Counted from the stretch's first letter, positions 47,726 to 57,383 are shown. The stretch is DNA of 64,000 nucleotides from Nematostella vectensis (GCF_932526225.1 NC_064037.1:4980703-5044702), one strand, 5' to 3'. A program made the numbers and translations. The notes: generated by a model from the letters alone, not told the origin.

Positions 47726-48013
47726 AGTGCGGAAAAAGATTATTGCGGGTGGCTAAAGGTCGGCCACGCAAACACGTGCGGCCAGAGGTGCATGGACACC
47801 TACTGCAAGGTGCACCTCCAAAGGCTCCGTAAGGGCAGCCCCCTCCCCGTGCCGTGCAGGATCTGCGGCATAGGGACTCAGTCGGAGACCCGGTTGTGCC
47901 GCCCCTGCGGAGCGAATCGTGAAGGGCAGAGGATGCGTGGCGTCGAGAGGCGCGCTCGGGGATGGTTCGCACTCGTCCTGTCTGACATCGCAGCCCGCGG
48001 TACGGGCAGTTAG
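47726..48013 (+). CDS. Small cysteine-cluster (zinc-binding-like) protein of the element
   Basis: Open frame with a dense Cys/His pattern: CGQRCMDTYCKVH, then PCRICG, then TRLCRPCGANR. This spacing suggests one or two treble-clef or ribbon-type zinc sites. No start codon precedes the first Cys in this frame; the ATG at 47792 lies within the cluster, so the gene may be 5'-truncated or spliced. The frame ends inside the first copy of the tandem repeat at 47,972-48,237. It precedes the replication gene on the same strand. Role unknown: nucleic-acid binding, or a former N-terminal domain of the replication protein. Confidence 0.45.
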   Translation, partial: SAEKDYCGWLKVGHANTCGQRCMDTYCKVHLQRLRKGSPLPVPCRICGIGTQSETRLCRPCGANREGQRMRGVERRARGWFALVLSDIAARGTGS

Positions 48014-48237
48014 ATACTGGGTGGCACAAGGCATACCCAAACGCTCGTCCTGTCTGACATCGCGGCCCGCGATACGGGCGATTAGAGACTGGGTGGCACA
48101 GGCATACCCAAACACTCGTCCCGCCGGCTGTGATACGGGCAGTTAGAGACAGGGTGGCACAAGGTGTACCCAAAAACTCGTCCCGCCGGTTGTGATACGG
48201 GCAGTTAGAGACTGGGTGGCACAAGGTGTGCCCAAAC
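47972..48237. repeat. Four ~62-72 bp tandem repeats upstream of replication gene
   Basis: Each copy has CTCGTCC, a variable stretch, GATACGGGCAGTTAGAGACT, GGGTGGCACAAGG and CCCAAA; starts fall at 47,972, 48,043, 48,115 and 48,177. The last copy runs into the ATG of the replication gene (48,238). Repeats placed at the start of a replication gene could serve as promoter, iteron-like or recombination sequence; this is inference. Confidence 0.85.
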
Positions 48238-51200
48238 ATGGACGCTTACATAGAGGAGGTTCTCAATAGCATGCGCGACAAAGAGGCGCCCGCCGTACTG
48301 GCAGGGCTGGTCCAGAACATCCTGGACGAGGACATCCCCGACGATGTCAAACACAAGCTGCTTAAGCCGCTCGTACCGGCGAAAGTGTGGACAGAGGAAG
48401 TATGGCGCGAGTTCGACCCTTTGCTGCCGGGACGGCGGCAAAAGGGCCCAGAGAGCTTAGACCCCGAGAAGTACTATTCTCTCTTCGTCGGGGGCGCCCA
48501 TCTTCGGTTCCCAAGCGTGGATGCCACTCTTCGGGGCCGAGACATAAGGGCCGGTGTTTACCAGGAGATACGAGATCTTGGTACAGCAGGTGTCATTGCT
48601 CTAAAGCCGGTTATGCGGGGGCCTGGTATTAATGACGATGGCTCTGTGTGGTGGGTATCGCACGAGCGAGAGTCTCTGCGGGCAAACGCAGTGTTGCCAC
48701 CGGTGCTTGAGATGGTAGACCCCGACCGGCGTTACAGACTCTGTACGGTCGCCGGTAAGGCCCCCGCAGAGCCATTGGGGCCAATCACAGAGGAGGAAGG
48801 GCGCTCGGAGCACAAGATCGGTGGGTCGTTAGTCAAAAGAGGGGGCCAAATCACAGTCAGTGCCCTGGAAGGCATCGATGCGGGTATTTGGGAGAAAGGA
48901 CGAGAGTACCTCGTCTACGTGAGATACGAGCTTCGCCCTCTACCTGAGCAGAGTGGTGAGCCTGGGCCAATGTTTGAGCGAGAGGGGAGTGACGCCTTCG
49001 CTAACTGTGTTGTGAGCTATGTTGCCGACTTCTTGAGGAATCGCGGCACCTCGCGCTCCCTTGGTCTAACCAAGACACGAGGCAAGATCCTCGAGCGATT
49101 CGACAAGAAGCTGGCCACTACGGGATGCACCAAAGAAGACCTCTTTGAGATGGAAAAGAAGCTCGAGGTAAAGCTAGTAGCCGTGGACGCCCTGGGTAAC
49201 GTCCTGTGGGACTCGGGGAAGTACAAGACTAAGACGAGGATCACTATCCCTTGCCACAATAACCACGCCTAGGCGGGGCTTCCGACTGAACCACCTGCGA
49301 TCGCGAGCGTCCACGGCCTAGACTTCGAGGCTGAGGGGGAGCTTCGTTCGTTATGTCAGGGGGAGGCATCGCCCCGCGCTACCAGTGCCGCCACAAAAAC
49401 GCGCGAGGCAAAAGTGCGAGAGGTGCTCATTCGCTTTATAAACAGGGCGATCCCCAGAAGCACGAGGATCTGGCTGTGTGGGCGCGTTATAGTCACGCAC
49501 GAAGGCAAACTGTACCGATCGGGACAAGACGAATGGGCTATCGACAGGGCGTTTACAGACGAGAAAGGATATGACCCTCAATGGCTCCCTGATGACCACC
49601 CAGCCTACCAAGAGTACACCGAAGCTACGCACTCGATGGGCGGTGCAATAGGGTATCGCTTCAAGAAGTGGACCCAAAGAGAGAACATCAGGCCAACGCC
49701 TCTTAAATACAGGGGCGTCTGGCGAGCGGCACAGGTTGAGTCCAAAGTGTGGAATAGCAAGGAAAATTTAGGGGCGCAGCCTCATGCGCACATCGACATG
49801 CGTGCGGCGTACCTAGGATGCGAGGACAGTGTCTTCGGCGGCGCCTCGGACGCCATTGATCTGGTACGGAAATACGGCTTCCCTACGAACGTTTATCGTA
49901 TCGCGGATGTTGTGGGACGGCCATTGAGCGAGGTTCTTCAACTGACCGGGGCCATTCAGCTGACCGAGTGGGAGTTCTCTGAGGCCTGCCACCCCTACAC
50001 TTCCGGGAGGGTAGGGCAGCACTTGGAACAAAACGAGGGCTGGATCACCACGCCAGAGCTCAAGGACCTGTTAGACTCGGGTGACCTCGTCATGGCCACG
50101 GCGAGGGAGGTGTTGTATAGCGTCGGAAAAAAGGACTCCATCAAGTTCCCCCACTCCATCGCGTGCCGCCCCGGCGGCGAAGAATCGCAGTACCCTGAGG
50201 GTCGAGATCTCGCTGTCCGTTTCGTAGGCAAGTGCGCTCGCCATGGCGACGAGTCCTCGATCGTAGTCCGCGACCGTGAAGAAGCCGCGTATCTGACAAA
50301 CCTCCTTGCGGGCACCGACCACTTACTTAACTTCGAGCATGCCGACAGGGCTCATCTGATCCAATACAAAGACGGTGCCCGGCGCTCACAATGGTACCAT
50401 ATCAGGGCCTTCGCCTTGACGTACACAAACAGCGTTGCGACGCATGTTGAGGCGGATCCCTCGCAAAGACGTCCTCCGAGTGTGCACAGATGCCATATAC
50501 GCAAAGGCGGTGCCCAGTGGTGTAAAGCTCGTAGAGCGAAATCCGAGGTATGGAGAGTGGCGCCACAAGAAGTCTGGGTACGAGTGGCGACCCGAAGCGG
50601 CTTGGGGTCCGAAGAAGTCGGGGAGCTTGGCTAGGGAGCCAAGCAATGCGCCGAGTCTGCCGTGCGATCTAGTGGCCGCAGCCTCTGCGAAGATGTATCT
50701 AGCCGGCCAAGGAGGATCGGGGAAGACCCTAACACGGTGAGCATGGGCGGTGAGCATGGGCGGTGAGCATGTTCCGCGGCCGCGACGTTGTGGTGCTCAC
50801 CCCCGAGAACGACCTCGCCCACGACCATCACAACAACCCGCGCCTCGCGGTGAAGGCTCAAACCTACCACCACTACCTCTGCATACCAGCGGAGAAGCCG
50901 ATAGAGGAGTGGAGACCTTCCGAGCTGGGGCACAAACTCGACCGTCTTGCCGAAGTAATCATCATTGACGAGTGCTGTAAGGTACAGACTAAAGTGCTAC
51001 GCGCCATCCTAGGGTATCTCGCCACGCGGCCGTGTCAGGTAGTGTGTTGTGGCGACTATGGGCAGGTCCCGCCCTGGGGAGATAAAGAGGGGCCTCACGA
51101 TATGCTCATCCGCTTGTTCGAGTCCGACTACCGCTGCCTGTGTGAAGACTGCGGAAAGCCGTGCAGTACATGCGACTGCGGCTCTGCCGCGCCCTCCTCC

Positions 51201-51889
51201 AGGCTCCACGACATAAAGGGCCGGATTTGGTGTCAGACAGATTCCCAACAGCTTGAGGTATTTCGAGAGGAGTGGGATGGGGTGGCGTTCGACGCGGCGA
51301 TCGAGCAGGCCCACCCAAGCGATATGTGGGTGTGCTCGACCAACAAGGTGGGGGCCCTTGTTCAGCAGCGATTGGTAGAGCACCACAGGAAGAACTACCC
51401 CCGATTGCCAGCAACCATCCGCTTTGACCCCCGCGGGCTGGGGGACAGTCCACCGGGTGCAGGGCAAGACTATCCAGACTCCAAGACGTTTGTTTATCAT
51501 AGACCACAGCTTAGAGAGCTAGATCACGAATGCTGTATACACCGGCATCTCCCGCGTGCGGCGCGCCGACCAGTCCGCGTGATCCCCCCGAGAACACCCC
51601 CGGTGCCTTGGTTCCCACAGGACTGCAGGCTACGCCAAGTGAAGAGCTCATTATAGCGCGAATCAAGCGATACGCTATAGACGACAGGCAAAAGGGTCGC
51701 ACAAAGCACACGGGACCGCACCACGTTCTGACGGTAGACCACGTACTCGGCACTCAGCTTCTGCTTCAGGGGTACACCAAGAGTCATCTCCAATGCTTCA
51801 GTATCGACCGGCTAGACGACAGTCAGGGTCACTACAAGTGGAATGTCAGACTCACGTGCCTTAGCTGCAATAGAAGGCACAAGCACTGA
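48238..51889 (+). pseudogene. Replication protein: polymerase-like palm + SF1 helicase + HNH-like, broken
   Basis: One degraded gene spread over several frames. 48,238-49,269 encodes an N-terminal region (345 aa from the ATG, MDAYIEEVL) ending CHNNHA. A single TAG at 49,270 interrupts it, after which the same frame stays open to 50,634. That segment has HIDMRAAYLGCED (about 49,790), similar to a polymerase motif A. A frameshift near 50,440-50,480 leads to a frame with RVCTDAIYAK (about 50,470), like motif C, and then a Walker A, AGQGGSGKT (about 50,705). A 13-bp triplication (GTGAGCATGGGCG, 50,736-50,770) shifts frame again. Next come Walker B-like VIIIDECC and motif III GDYGQVPPWGD of SF1 helicases. 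Another shift near 51,520 reveals helicase motif VI, VYTGISRVRRADQ. The last frame (to 51,889) has an HNH-like zinc end, LTCLSCNRRH. The polymerase-helicase order fits the TV-Pol group (PolA-related, transposon/virus); this is a tentative match. Confidence 0.7.
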
Positions 51890-51894
51890 TCACG

Positions 51895-52842
51895 CTAGCG
51901 TGGCGCTAGCGTCACGCTACGCAACTGCGAACGCGTGAAGCCGTGCTTAGAGTACGCCGTGTAATACAACACTGGCTGTCCGGGCTCCATGACCCTTTTT
52001 AGTATTGGGTATGCCTTGCTCGTCCACCACGGGTCCGTCGCTCGCCGTCGGCCCTTGTCCTGAAGGTCTTCCTCGTTTACGGCGATGTACACCTTTGTTC
52101 CTACCTCTAAGGGGGGCCTTTCGGCTTTGAGAGGCACGCGCCTCAGCTTTATGGCGTCTTTAGGCGCAAAGCCAGTCATGCGAGTCTTCGTTGCGTTTAT
52201 GTCCGAGATGACGATTGGCAAAGCAGTAACCCACTCGCGGTTTGTCTCGCCGGATGCAAGCTCCTTCGAGTACTGCGCACGAAATAGGCGCTGTGCCAGC
52301 CAGCGATGGAAAGACTCGGCGAAAGCTTGGCTCCTGTGGTGCCCTGGCTCAGCCCGTCGGACCTCCATCCCGTGTTCTGTTAGGAGCTTTGTGGTAGCAC
52401 CCTTGAACTCCGTGCCGTCATCAACCATGAGGACTTTAGGCCATGTGAGAGGTCCCTCTGCATAGATGTCAGCGAGTTCGCAAGAGTCGACGGCCGCGCT
52501 CTTAGTCCTCAGTGGGCGGGCGGCTTTATATCGTGAAGCAACGTCAACGACAGTCAGGGCATACTTGTACCCGCGGTCGGTTGGCAAGAATAGCAGGTCC
52601 GACTGGTGGATAAGGTTTGGTATCTGCTCCGAGAAGTGGGCCTAGGTAGTCGGAGGAGGGGGTGTCTGTGTGTAGCCCCCGACGGGCTGCGAGCTTACCC
52701 ACTTGCGCACTCGATCTATGGAGGCTGAGCCCTTGGGAAGTTTGGCATGCAGAGCGGTCACTCCCTGGAAGCCACCTCTGGCGAAGTATATAGGACGAAG
52801 GAACGCATCAAGTTCTTCGTCGGACATGCGCTTCGCCGCCAT
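51895..52842 (-). pseudogene. Retroviral-type (rve) integrase of the element, one in-frame TAG
   Basis: DDE integrase that inserts the element's DNA ends into target DNA. ATG at 52842 (MAAKRMSDEELDAFLRPIYF) begins an N-terminal helical domain. A lone TAG at 52,642-52,644 interrupts it, and the same frame resumes immediately and stays open to 51,895. The core shows the expected acids: DVASRY (first Asp), MVDDGTEF (second Asp) and AFAESFHRWLAQR (Glu). The C-terminal part has a basic, chromodomain-poor tail with KVYIAVNEEDLQDKG and YTAYSKHGFTRSQL. Ends convergently with the HNH-like frame, only 5 bp apart. Apart from the TAG the gene looks intact, so it is either recently inactivated or read through. 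Polinton-type integrase call is firm. Confidence 0.88.
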
Positions 52843-52977
52843 TACGTGTCGGCAATAATGTATCGCGATACATTGCAACAGGTGTATCAGTCTCCAACAG
52901 GCGGTTGCTGTCTGCTCGGGCAGTGCCGAGGTGGTCTTTCTGAGGCCGGTCTGCAATCATCTGCAATCATATTATAC

Positions 52978-53036
52978 TTATACGCATACGTATACGCATA
53001 CGTATATGCATACGTATACGCATGCGCATACGCGCA
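52978..53036. other. Alternating purine-pyrimidine tract between element genes
   Basis: About 57 bp of unbroken pyrimidine-purine alternation built from ATACGCATACGTATACGC-like units, with nested palindromes (TACGTA, GCATGC). It lies between the integrase start and the next minus-strand gene. Such tracts readily form Z-DNA or cruciforms and could act as promoter or replication structure. Confidence 0.7.
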
Positions 53037-53082
53037 GCATGGAAAAACGCCGCCTAGATGCAGCGGCGGAACGGCAGCTACA

Positions 53083-53509
53083 TCACAGCAAGCGGCTAGC
53101 TGTGTAGCCGATGGCGAGAGCGCCGGCGCCAATGTACGCCAACTCGGCGTTTTTCTGCGTTTTGCTGGGAATGTAGTAGTCGGACAGCTCAGGAGCCCGC
53201 ATCGACTCCAGGGATTGTTTTGGCCGGGTCTGGTTGTAGAGTTTGAGCGCGTAGTCAGTGTCGGTGAAGTTTTGCTTTGCGAGGGACCCTCTCTCGCGAC
53301 TTTGAGCTTGCCAATCGAGGATTTTTTTGTCGCCGCTGTTGGTAGCGTCCATAGTCTTGTTGGTATTTCTCTAGGGCCTTGTCATGCCTCTCCTTCTCAG
53401 CTAAGGCAGGGCTCTCATCGTTCGACAGGAACTTTGCGAGGTAGTTGCCACCAACGAATGCAGTCGCGTTTAGGACAGCGCCGCCAACCAAAATCGCGAT
53501 GGAGGCCAT
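53083..53509 (-). pseudogene. Small two-helix membrane protein of the element, frameshifted
   Basis: Two overlapping frames make one former gene. From the ATG at 53509, MASIAILVGGAVLNATAFVG forms an N-terminal membrane helix followed by a charged coiled-coil-like stretch (KALEKYQQDYGRYQQRRQ). The other frame continues with ILDWQAQSRERGSLAKQNF, TDYALKLYNQ, ELSDYYIPS and a C-terminal helix (YIGAGALAIGYTASRLL). The shift probably lies at the T7 run near 53,322. About 140 aa in all. I do not recognise a named family. The helix-coil-helix layout suggests a virion or membrane-associated protein. Confidence 0.6.
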
Positions 53510-53616
53510 CGAGTAGTGTGTGTACGTTTTACGTGCGCACATTTCACGTACTGTGTGTACGTGAACACGAGTCTAATACATGGCTTACACATGTAGTAGT
53601 GTGCCACGGTACACTA

Positions 53617-53841
53617 CTACATGGGCAGGATCTTCTGGTCCTCAAGGTAACCCTTCAAAGCGACAGCACCTGCGACGGCGGCAGTCATTTTTGCGTAGTT
53701 CATGGCGTTCGCGGAGGGGTCTTTGTTGAAGTCCTCGCGCAAGACCTTGCGCCCAACCCAGCCGATACCGGCGACGAGGCCGGTTATGACTGCGGCGTCG
53801 GTGATGGTCTTTGTAATCTTGCTCTGCTGCGTCGTCGACAT
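53617..53841 (-). CDS. Small membrane protein of the element (74 aa)
   Basis: Intact open frame from the ATG at 53841 (MSTTQQSKITKTITDAAVI) to a TAG-ended LEDQKILPM. It has two hydrophobic helices, ITGLVAGIGWVGRKVL (about residues 18-33) and MTAAVAGAVALKGYL (about 52-66), separated by a charged DFNKDPSANAMNYAK linker. No known enzyme motif. One of only two apparently undamaged genes of this copy. It sits between two other minus-strand genes and may be a virion membrane or accessory protein. Confidence 0.6.
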   Translation of the reverse strand: MSTTQQSKITKTITDAAVITGLVAGIGWVGRKVLREDFNKDPSANAMNYAKMTAAVAGAVALKGYLEDQKILPM

Positions 53842-53894
53842 TGCGGTGCACGGACGTGCGGATATGGGAGGGGCCCTCGTGTCTAAATGTCTGC

Positions 53895-55009
53895 TTACTC
53901 CATGGCTAACAGCCGAGATTTGCACTGTCCGGGAGCGCGAAGCGCTGTCGCCGGAACGGCAATCGGTCGATCCTTGGTCTGCTGTGCGGCCGCCAGCGGT
54001 GGCCTTGCGGGCGGAGTCACGCCGTCGGCCGCTACATGCGGATCGGTAGCTCGCTGGTTAACAGCTGGTGTACGAGTGAACGCGGCAGCTAGCTCCCGCC
54101 TACGTGTGTAGAGGCCGATCAATGACACTAGAAGACCAGCGACCCCGATAACCGAGCTAGCCGACCAAGCAGAGTTGCTTTCCGGGACTGGTGTGTGTGC
54201 CGAAGGCGTGCCAGCGCTTCGCGCGGCATCTCCGGCGCGCGCGCGCAAGCCCTCGCGTCCCTGTGGCTCGCTAGCGACCGGCGACCCAACGTGTTGCACG
54301 ACACGAAGTGTCTCTTTCTTCGCTCTGTTAAGCCGGTTCCACTCTGCCAAGCGCCTTCCAGCTTTGACTCGCCCAGGGTGTTTAGGTCGGGTCGCGGGTG
54401 GTTCGGGGCTCGTGATTCTCTCCGCCAACGCCGAAGGCGTACGTGCAGGTTCATGAGCAGCTTGTTCCGCAGCTTGTTTGTCAGGTTCCGCGAGATGCTG
54501 GGCACTAGTACTTCCTTGAGGTTCTTCCATTTGTGATGCAACTACTTGGTTGCTGAAGAGGTGGCAAGCTTTCAAATGAACGTCTGCTCTGGGATGGCAG
54601 ACTCGCCACTGTGCGTTTGCGGGCAAACCACTGGTGAGTCCGCGACTGCTAACTCGTGTTGACACCGCGTGTCAGCGCTTGCCGTTCCGGCGGTGTCCAC
54701 ATGACGTGCTACGTGTAACGCCCCGACGGCTAAAGCCATCAAACGACCGCAGCGTAGAGACAGGCTTCCGCACAATGTGCGGAGCTCGTTGTTGATGATG
54801 TAGTCGGACACTAGGTCATTGTGAAGATCGACCACACTGTCTATCGGCAGCGCCATGCCTACTAGCTTGGTCGTAAGCTTCAGAAAGCTGTCTGCCAGGG
54901 CGTCTGTAGTCCGGCTGGCTAGAGCGGTCTCGTATCGCTTCTCGTACTTCCTCACCTCCTCGGCGCTCATGCGTTTGACGTCGTCGTGAGTCAGGGCTTT
55001 GCCTACCAT
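53895..55009 (-). pseudogene. Unknown element protein with C-terminal helix, frameshifted
   Basis: The N-terminal frame (ATG 55009, MVGKALTHDDVKRMSAEEV) encodes a charged helical region, YEKRYETALASRTTDAL, then LPIDSVVDLHNDLVSDYII. Coding then switches frame between 54,572 and 54,665 to an Ala/Pro/Glu-rich stretch with KHPGRVKAGRRLAEWNRLNR, a basic motif, and a hydrophobic helix (SSVIGVAGLLVSLIGLYTRR) near the C-terminus. The upstream frame stays open about 40 codons past the ATG, so the true start may be lost. Tail-anchored topology. No recognised family; a virion or packaging accessory role is a guess. Confidence 0.5.
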
Positions 55010-55076
55010 ATCCCTCGACTTCCCCGAGGCTACGAGAATCGCCAGTTTCTCCCTCGCGTCTGCTACCTCAGTTTGC

Positions 55077-55256
55077 TCACCTCCGGTTGCCGTTCCGGCA
55101 GGATGCGTCGACTCTCAAAGTATTCGTCACATATAGCGTCTCGCCTGGGGAGGCCGTCGACGGGTTGAGAGTGACCCGGTGAACAGTTCTCTCGGCTTTC
55201 AACCCCAGAGGAGTTCTGGGTGTTCGTTGGGGGTCAAGTTTATCGCTGACTGACAT
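55077..55256 (-). pseudogene. 59-codon remnant, possibly the start of a capsid-like gene
   Basis: ATG 55256 begins MSVSDKLDPQRTPRTP and continues with VTLNPSTASPGETLY before losing coherence and stopping at 55,077. The NPS-PGETLY block reads like the start of a structured beta-rich protein. Its position between other virion-type genes suggests the beginning of a deleted capsid-like gene. Weak evidence: only about 45 residues look constrained. Confidence 0.3.
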
Positions 55257-55436
55257 CCCTATTACGTATATTATATATCATATACGTATGTGTACATAAA
55301 GTACGAAGCCGCGTGGCTATGGTGCGGACTGTTAGACATGTCTAATATAGCATAGCACGAGTTATGCGCACGCATCATGGTTGATGTTTACGTTGACGTG
55401 AGAGCCCACCGGCCCCCGCGATAGAGGAACGGACGT
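55257..55436. other. AT-rich intergenic stretch of the element with palindromes
   Basis: Contains ATATACGTATG-type alternation and the perfect palindrome TTAGACATGTCTAA (55,331-55,344), followed by TGCGCACGCA. It stands out from the GC-rich surroundings and lies upstream of the 55,077-55,256 remnant; promoter DNA is likely. Confidence 0.45.
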
Positions 55437-56271
55437 TTACCTGCGCGCCAGGAACACAGTGCACAGTGCTTGCACTGTGTGCTTGCACAGTGCTTGCACA
55501 GTGCTTGCACAGTGCTTGCACAGTGCTTGCACTGTGTAGACGAACGCCTCGACCGAGCGATCTAGTCTTCCTAGCCCTGCTTTCGTCAGCCTCTCACCTT
55601 TGGGAGGCGCAAACCAGCTATATTGCACGCCCCCGTGGTCGTCGTTGCGTATGTAACCCACCTGCTTCCCACTATTGTACGTCCCACCTTCGTCGCTAAA
55701 CAGATTGAGGTGGCTCGGGTACTCGTCCGCCGCCGCGTCGTAGCCACGGATCACGTGCACGTTGCGATACCCCTCCCCCGGGTAGAACACAAACACATCG
55801 CCTAGCCCGTGATTCCGCCCGCCTTTCCATCGGAAGTCCGGCTTACGCGGCAAACCGAACTCTATACATAGACGCTCGAAAGCGGCCTTCTTGTAGGGGT
55901 TACCTTTTTGCGTGAACGGGCTGTCGCCAGGCAGGGGGGCGCCGAGCTCGTAGAGTATCCTCCGGGTGGTAAAGTAGACGTGAAACCTTAGTCCGGACCC
56001 TAGTCGTGAATGATTTGTCCTCAGCCACATGTATCTCTAGCTGCGTGAGTAGTGGGGTGATGTCTGAGGCCGTGCTCTCCACGGGGGTCGCGGGCACGGC
56101 GTAGAGCAGCTTTTGCGCGAGGGTCAGAGACCTAGGGAAACCGGTTTTTGCGCGTTTGACTTGTTCGGCTATAGCGTGTTTGATATGTTCGGCTATGGAG
56201 GCTCCCGCCGCAACTGCCGCCTTCTTCGTCTCTTCCTCCTCCCTTCGGGGAATCGCCTCCTCGTTCAGCAT
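55437..56271 (-). pseudogene. Unknown conserved-looking element protein, frameshifted
   Basis: The N-terminal frame (ATG 56271, MLNEEAIPRREEEETKKAAV) has a charged helix, AEHIKHAIAEQVKRAKTGF, and LTQLEIHVAEDKSFTTR. A frameshift near 56,000 moves coding to the next frame, with GLRFHVYFTTRRILYELGAP, DFRWKGGRNHGLGDVFVFYP and YPSHLNLFSDEGGTYNSGK. The 3' end has been overtaken by an 11-bp tandem repeat that gives TVQALCKH repeats. Divergent from the next gene, start codons 50 bp apart. I recognise no family. Confidence 0.5.
55455..55538. repeat. 11-bp repeat at the 3' end of an element gene
   Basis: Seven or so copies of CTTGCACAGTG and its inverse CACTGTG, overwriting the end of the minus-strand open frame. 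Slippage expansion inside a coding end is the likely origin. Confidence 0.85.
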
Positions 56272-56321
56272 CCGCCAGCCTTCCCAATCAAGCTCAGCCC
56301 TATTAAACACGAAGGCGGGCT

Positions 56322-56929
56322 ATGTTCAACACAATGGTGGTCCTACATACTGTGTTCACCGAAGGCGAACTGACGCTCTTCTTCGAGCGGCCGATAAGGC
56401 GCCCACGCTTCGTGGCGCTCCGGCAGTGCTCGCTGTTTAACAGCTGGTATAATCTCGAGCGGGAGCATCAGATAACGACTGTAGCCGCCCTCCCGCCCGT
56501 CGCTACTCTGCCAGCCGGGCACCACACAGCCAAGTCCATCGTGGAAGCGATCAACCGCGCTGAAAGCAAGATTCTGACCGCGAAGCTGGATCCCCTCACC
56601 GGGAAGATCGCGCTCACGTCCAATCGCGTTGCGTTCCTGAACGCCGAGCTTTGCGCACTATTTGGCCTAGAGGCTAAAGACGATCAGTTGGGGGGGCGGG
56701 ACCTCGCACTGCCCTTGGGGAGGGGGGGGGGGGGCACTTAAGGTGACTGCCGAAAATAGAGGCCCTCTACATCTTCTGCGATATCGTAGACCGCACGCAA
56801 TGCCTCGCCTTAGACGAGCCTTCGAACGTTCTCGCTTGCCTAGAAACCCGCGGGAGACCGCACGAGAAAGTCATCTATGGGCCCGACATCCCCGTTTGTG
56901 TCGCAGCATCTTCCTCTAGTAGTCTCTAG
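56322..56929 (+). pseudogene. Element protein, possibly minor-capsid/penton-like, broken at a G-run
   Basis: ATG 56322 (MFNTMVVLHTVFTEGELTLF) opens a frame with a pattern of short beta-like segments: HHTAKSIVEAINRAESKI, LDPLTGKIALTSNRVAFLN, LCALFGLEAKDDQ. A long G-run (56,706-56,736) shifts the frame. Coding continues in another frame with IEALYIFCDIVDRTQCLA and ETRGRPHEKVIYGPD up to the stop at 56,927. The layout (I-AIN, L-GKI-L, FGL, then ALYI-CDIVD) resembles penton/minor-capsid proteins of Polinton-like viruses; this is a structural guess without alignment. Confidence 0.45.
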
Positions 56930-56966
56930 GGGTCTTACGAGCAAGGTGGCTAAACACGAAGACACG

Positions 56967-57233
56967 ATGGTTTTAGCGGAGAGTAAGAAAACCTCGATCA
57001 GCGAGCTGGTCTCTAAGGCTCTGCAGGACGGGCATATCTCAGACGAAGAGTTTCGGCTAATACTTCAGGAACAAGAGAGATACTACGCGCTCAAGGCCGC
57101 TATCAAAGCTCGACACGGCCTCGCACCGCGTGAGAAAAAAAGCAAGAAAGGGCTTTCCCTGGAAACACGCGAAAAGATGAAAAAGAGGCTAAGAGAAATT
57201 CGCGAGGAGTTCGGGAGCGAGGTGTTCGAGTAA
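56967..57233 (+). CDS. Small acidic/basic helical protein of the element (88 aa)
   Basis: Intact frame from ATG 56967 (MVLAESKKTSISELVSKALQ). It contains an EF-hand-like but non-calcium DGHISDEEFRLILQEQERYY helix pair and a basic helical tail, LETREKMKKRLREIREEF. No catalytic motif. Follows the preceding plus-strand gene by 37 bp and is the last gene before the right inverted repeat. Role unknown. Confidence 0.6.
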   Translation: MVLAESKKTSISELVSKALQDGHISDEEFRLILQEQERYYALKAAIKARHGLAPREKKSKKGLSLETREKMKKRLREIREEFGSEVFE

Positions 57234-57383
57234 AGCTCAGGTTTAAACGCCACGCCAGCGGCTTTGAATTTACGACCGAAAAACGGATATTCCGCGCTCC
57301 GTAGGTTGGCGGCCCAATCCACGTCCCTCGTTTTCACAGCCCTCAGGTCCTAGCACAAGGCGCTGGCGTCCCCGACATGGATT

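Noticed and set aside
47604-48239. 211-codon minus-strand frame opposite the element's left end
   Set aside because: Shadow of tandem repeats and the cysteine-cluster frame; Cys/Pro/Arg-rich without motif.
52747-53886. 379-codon plus-strand open frame in the mobile element
   Set aside because: Antisense to the integrase start and two membrane-protein genes; its YAYVYAYV segment comes from the alternating tract and no domain is visible.
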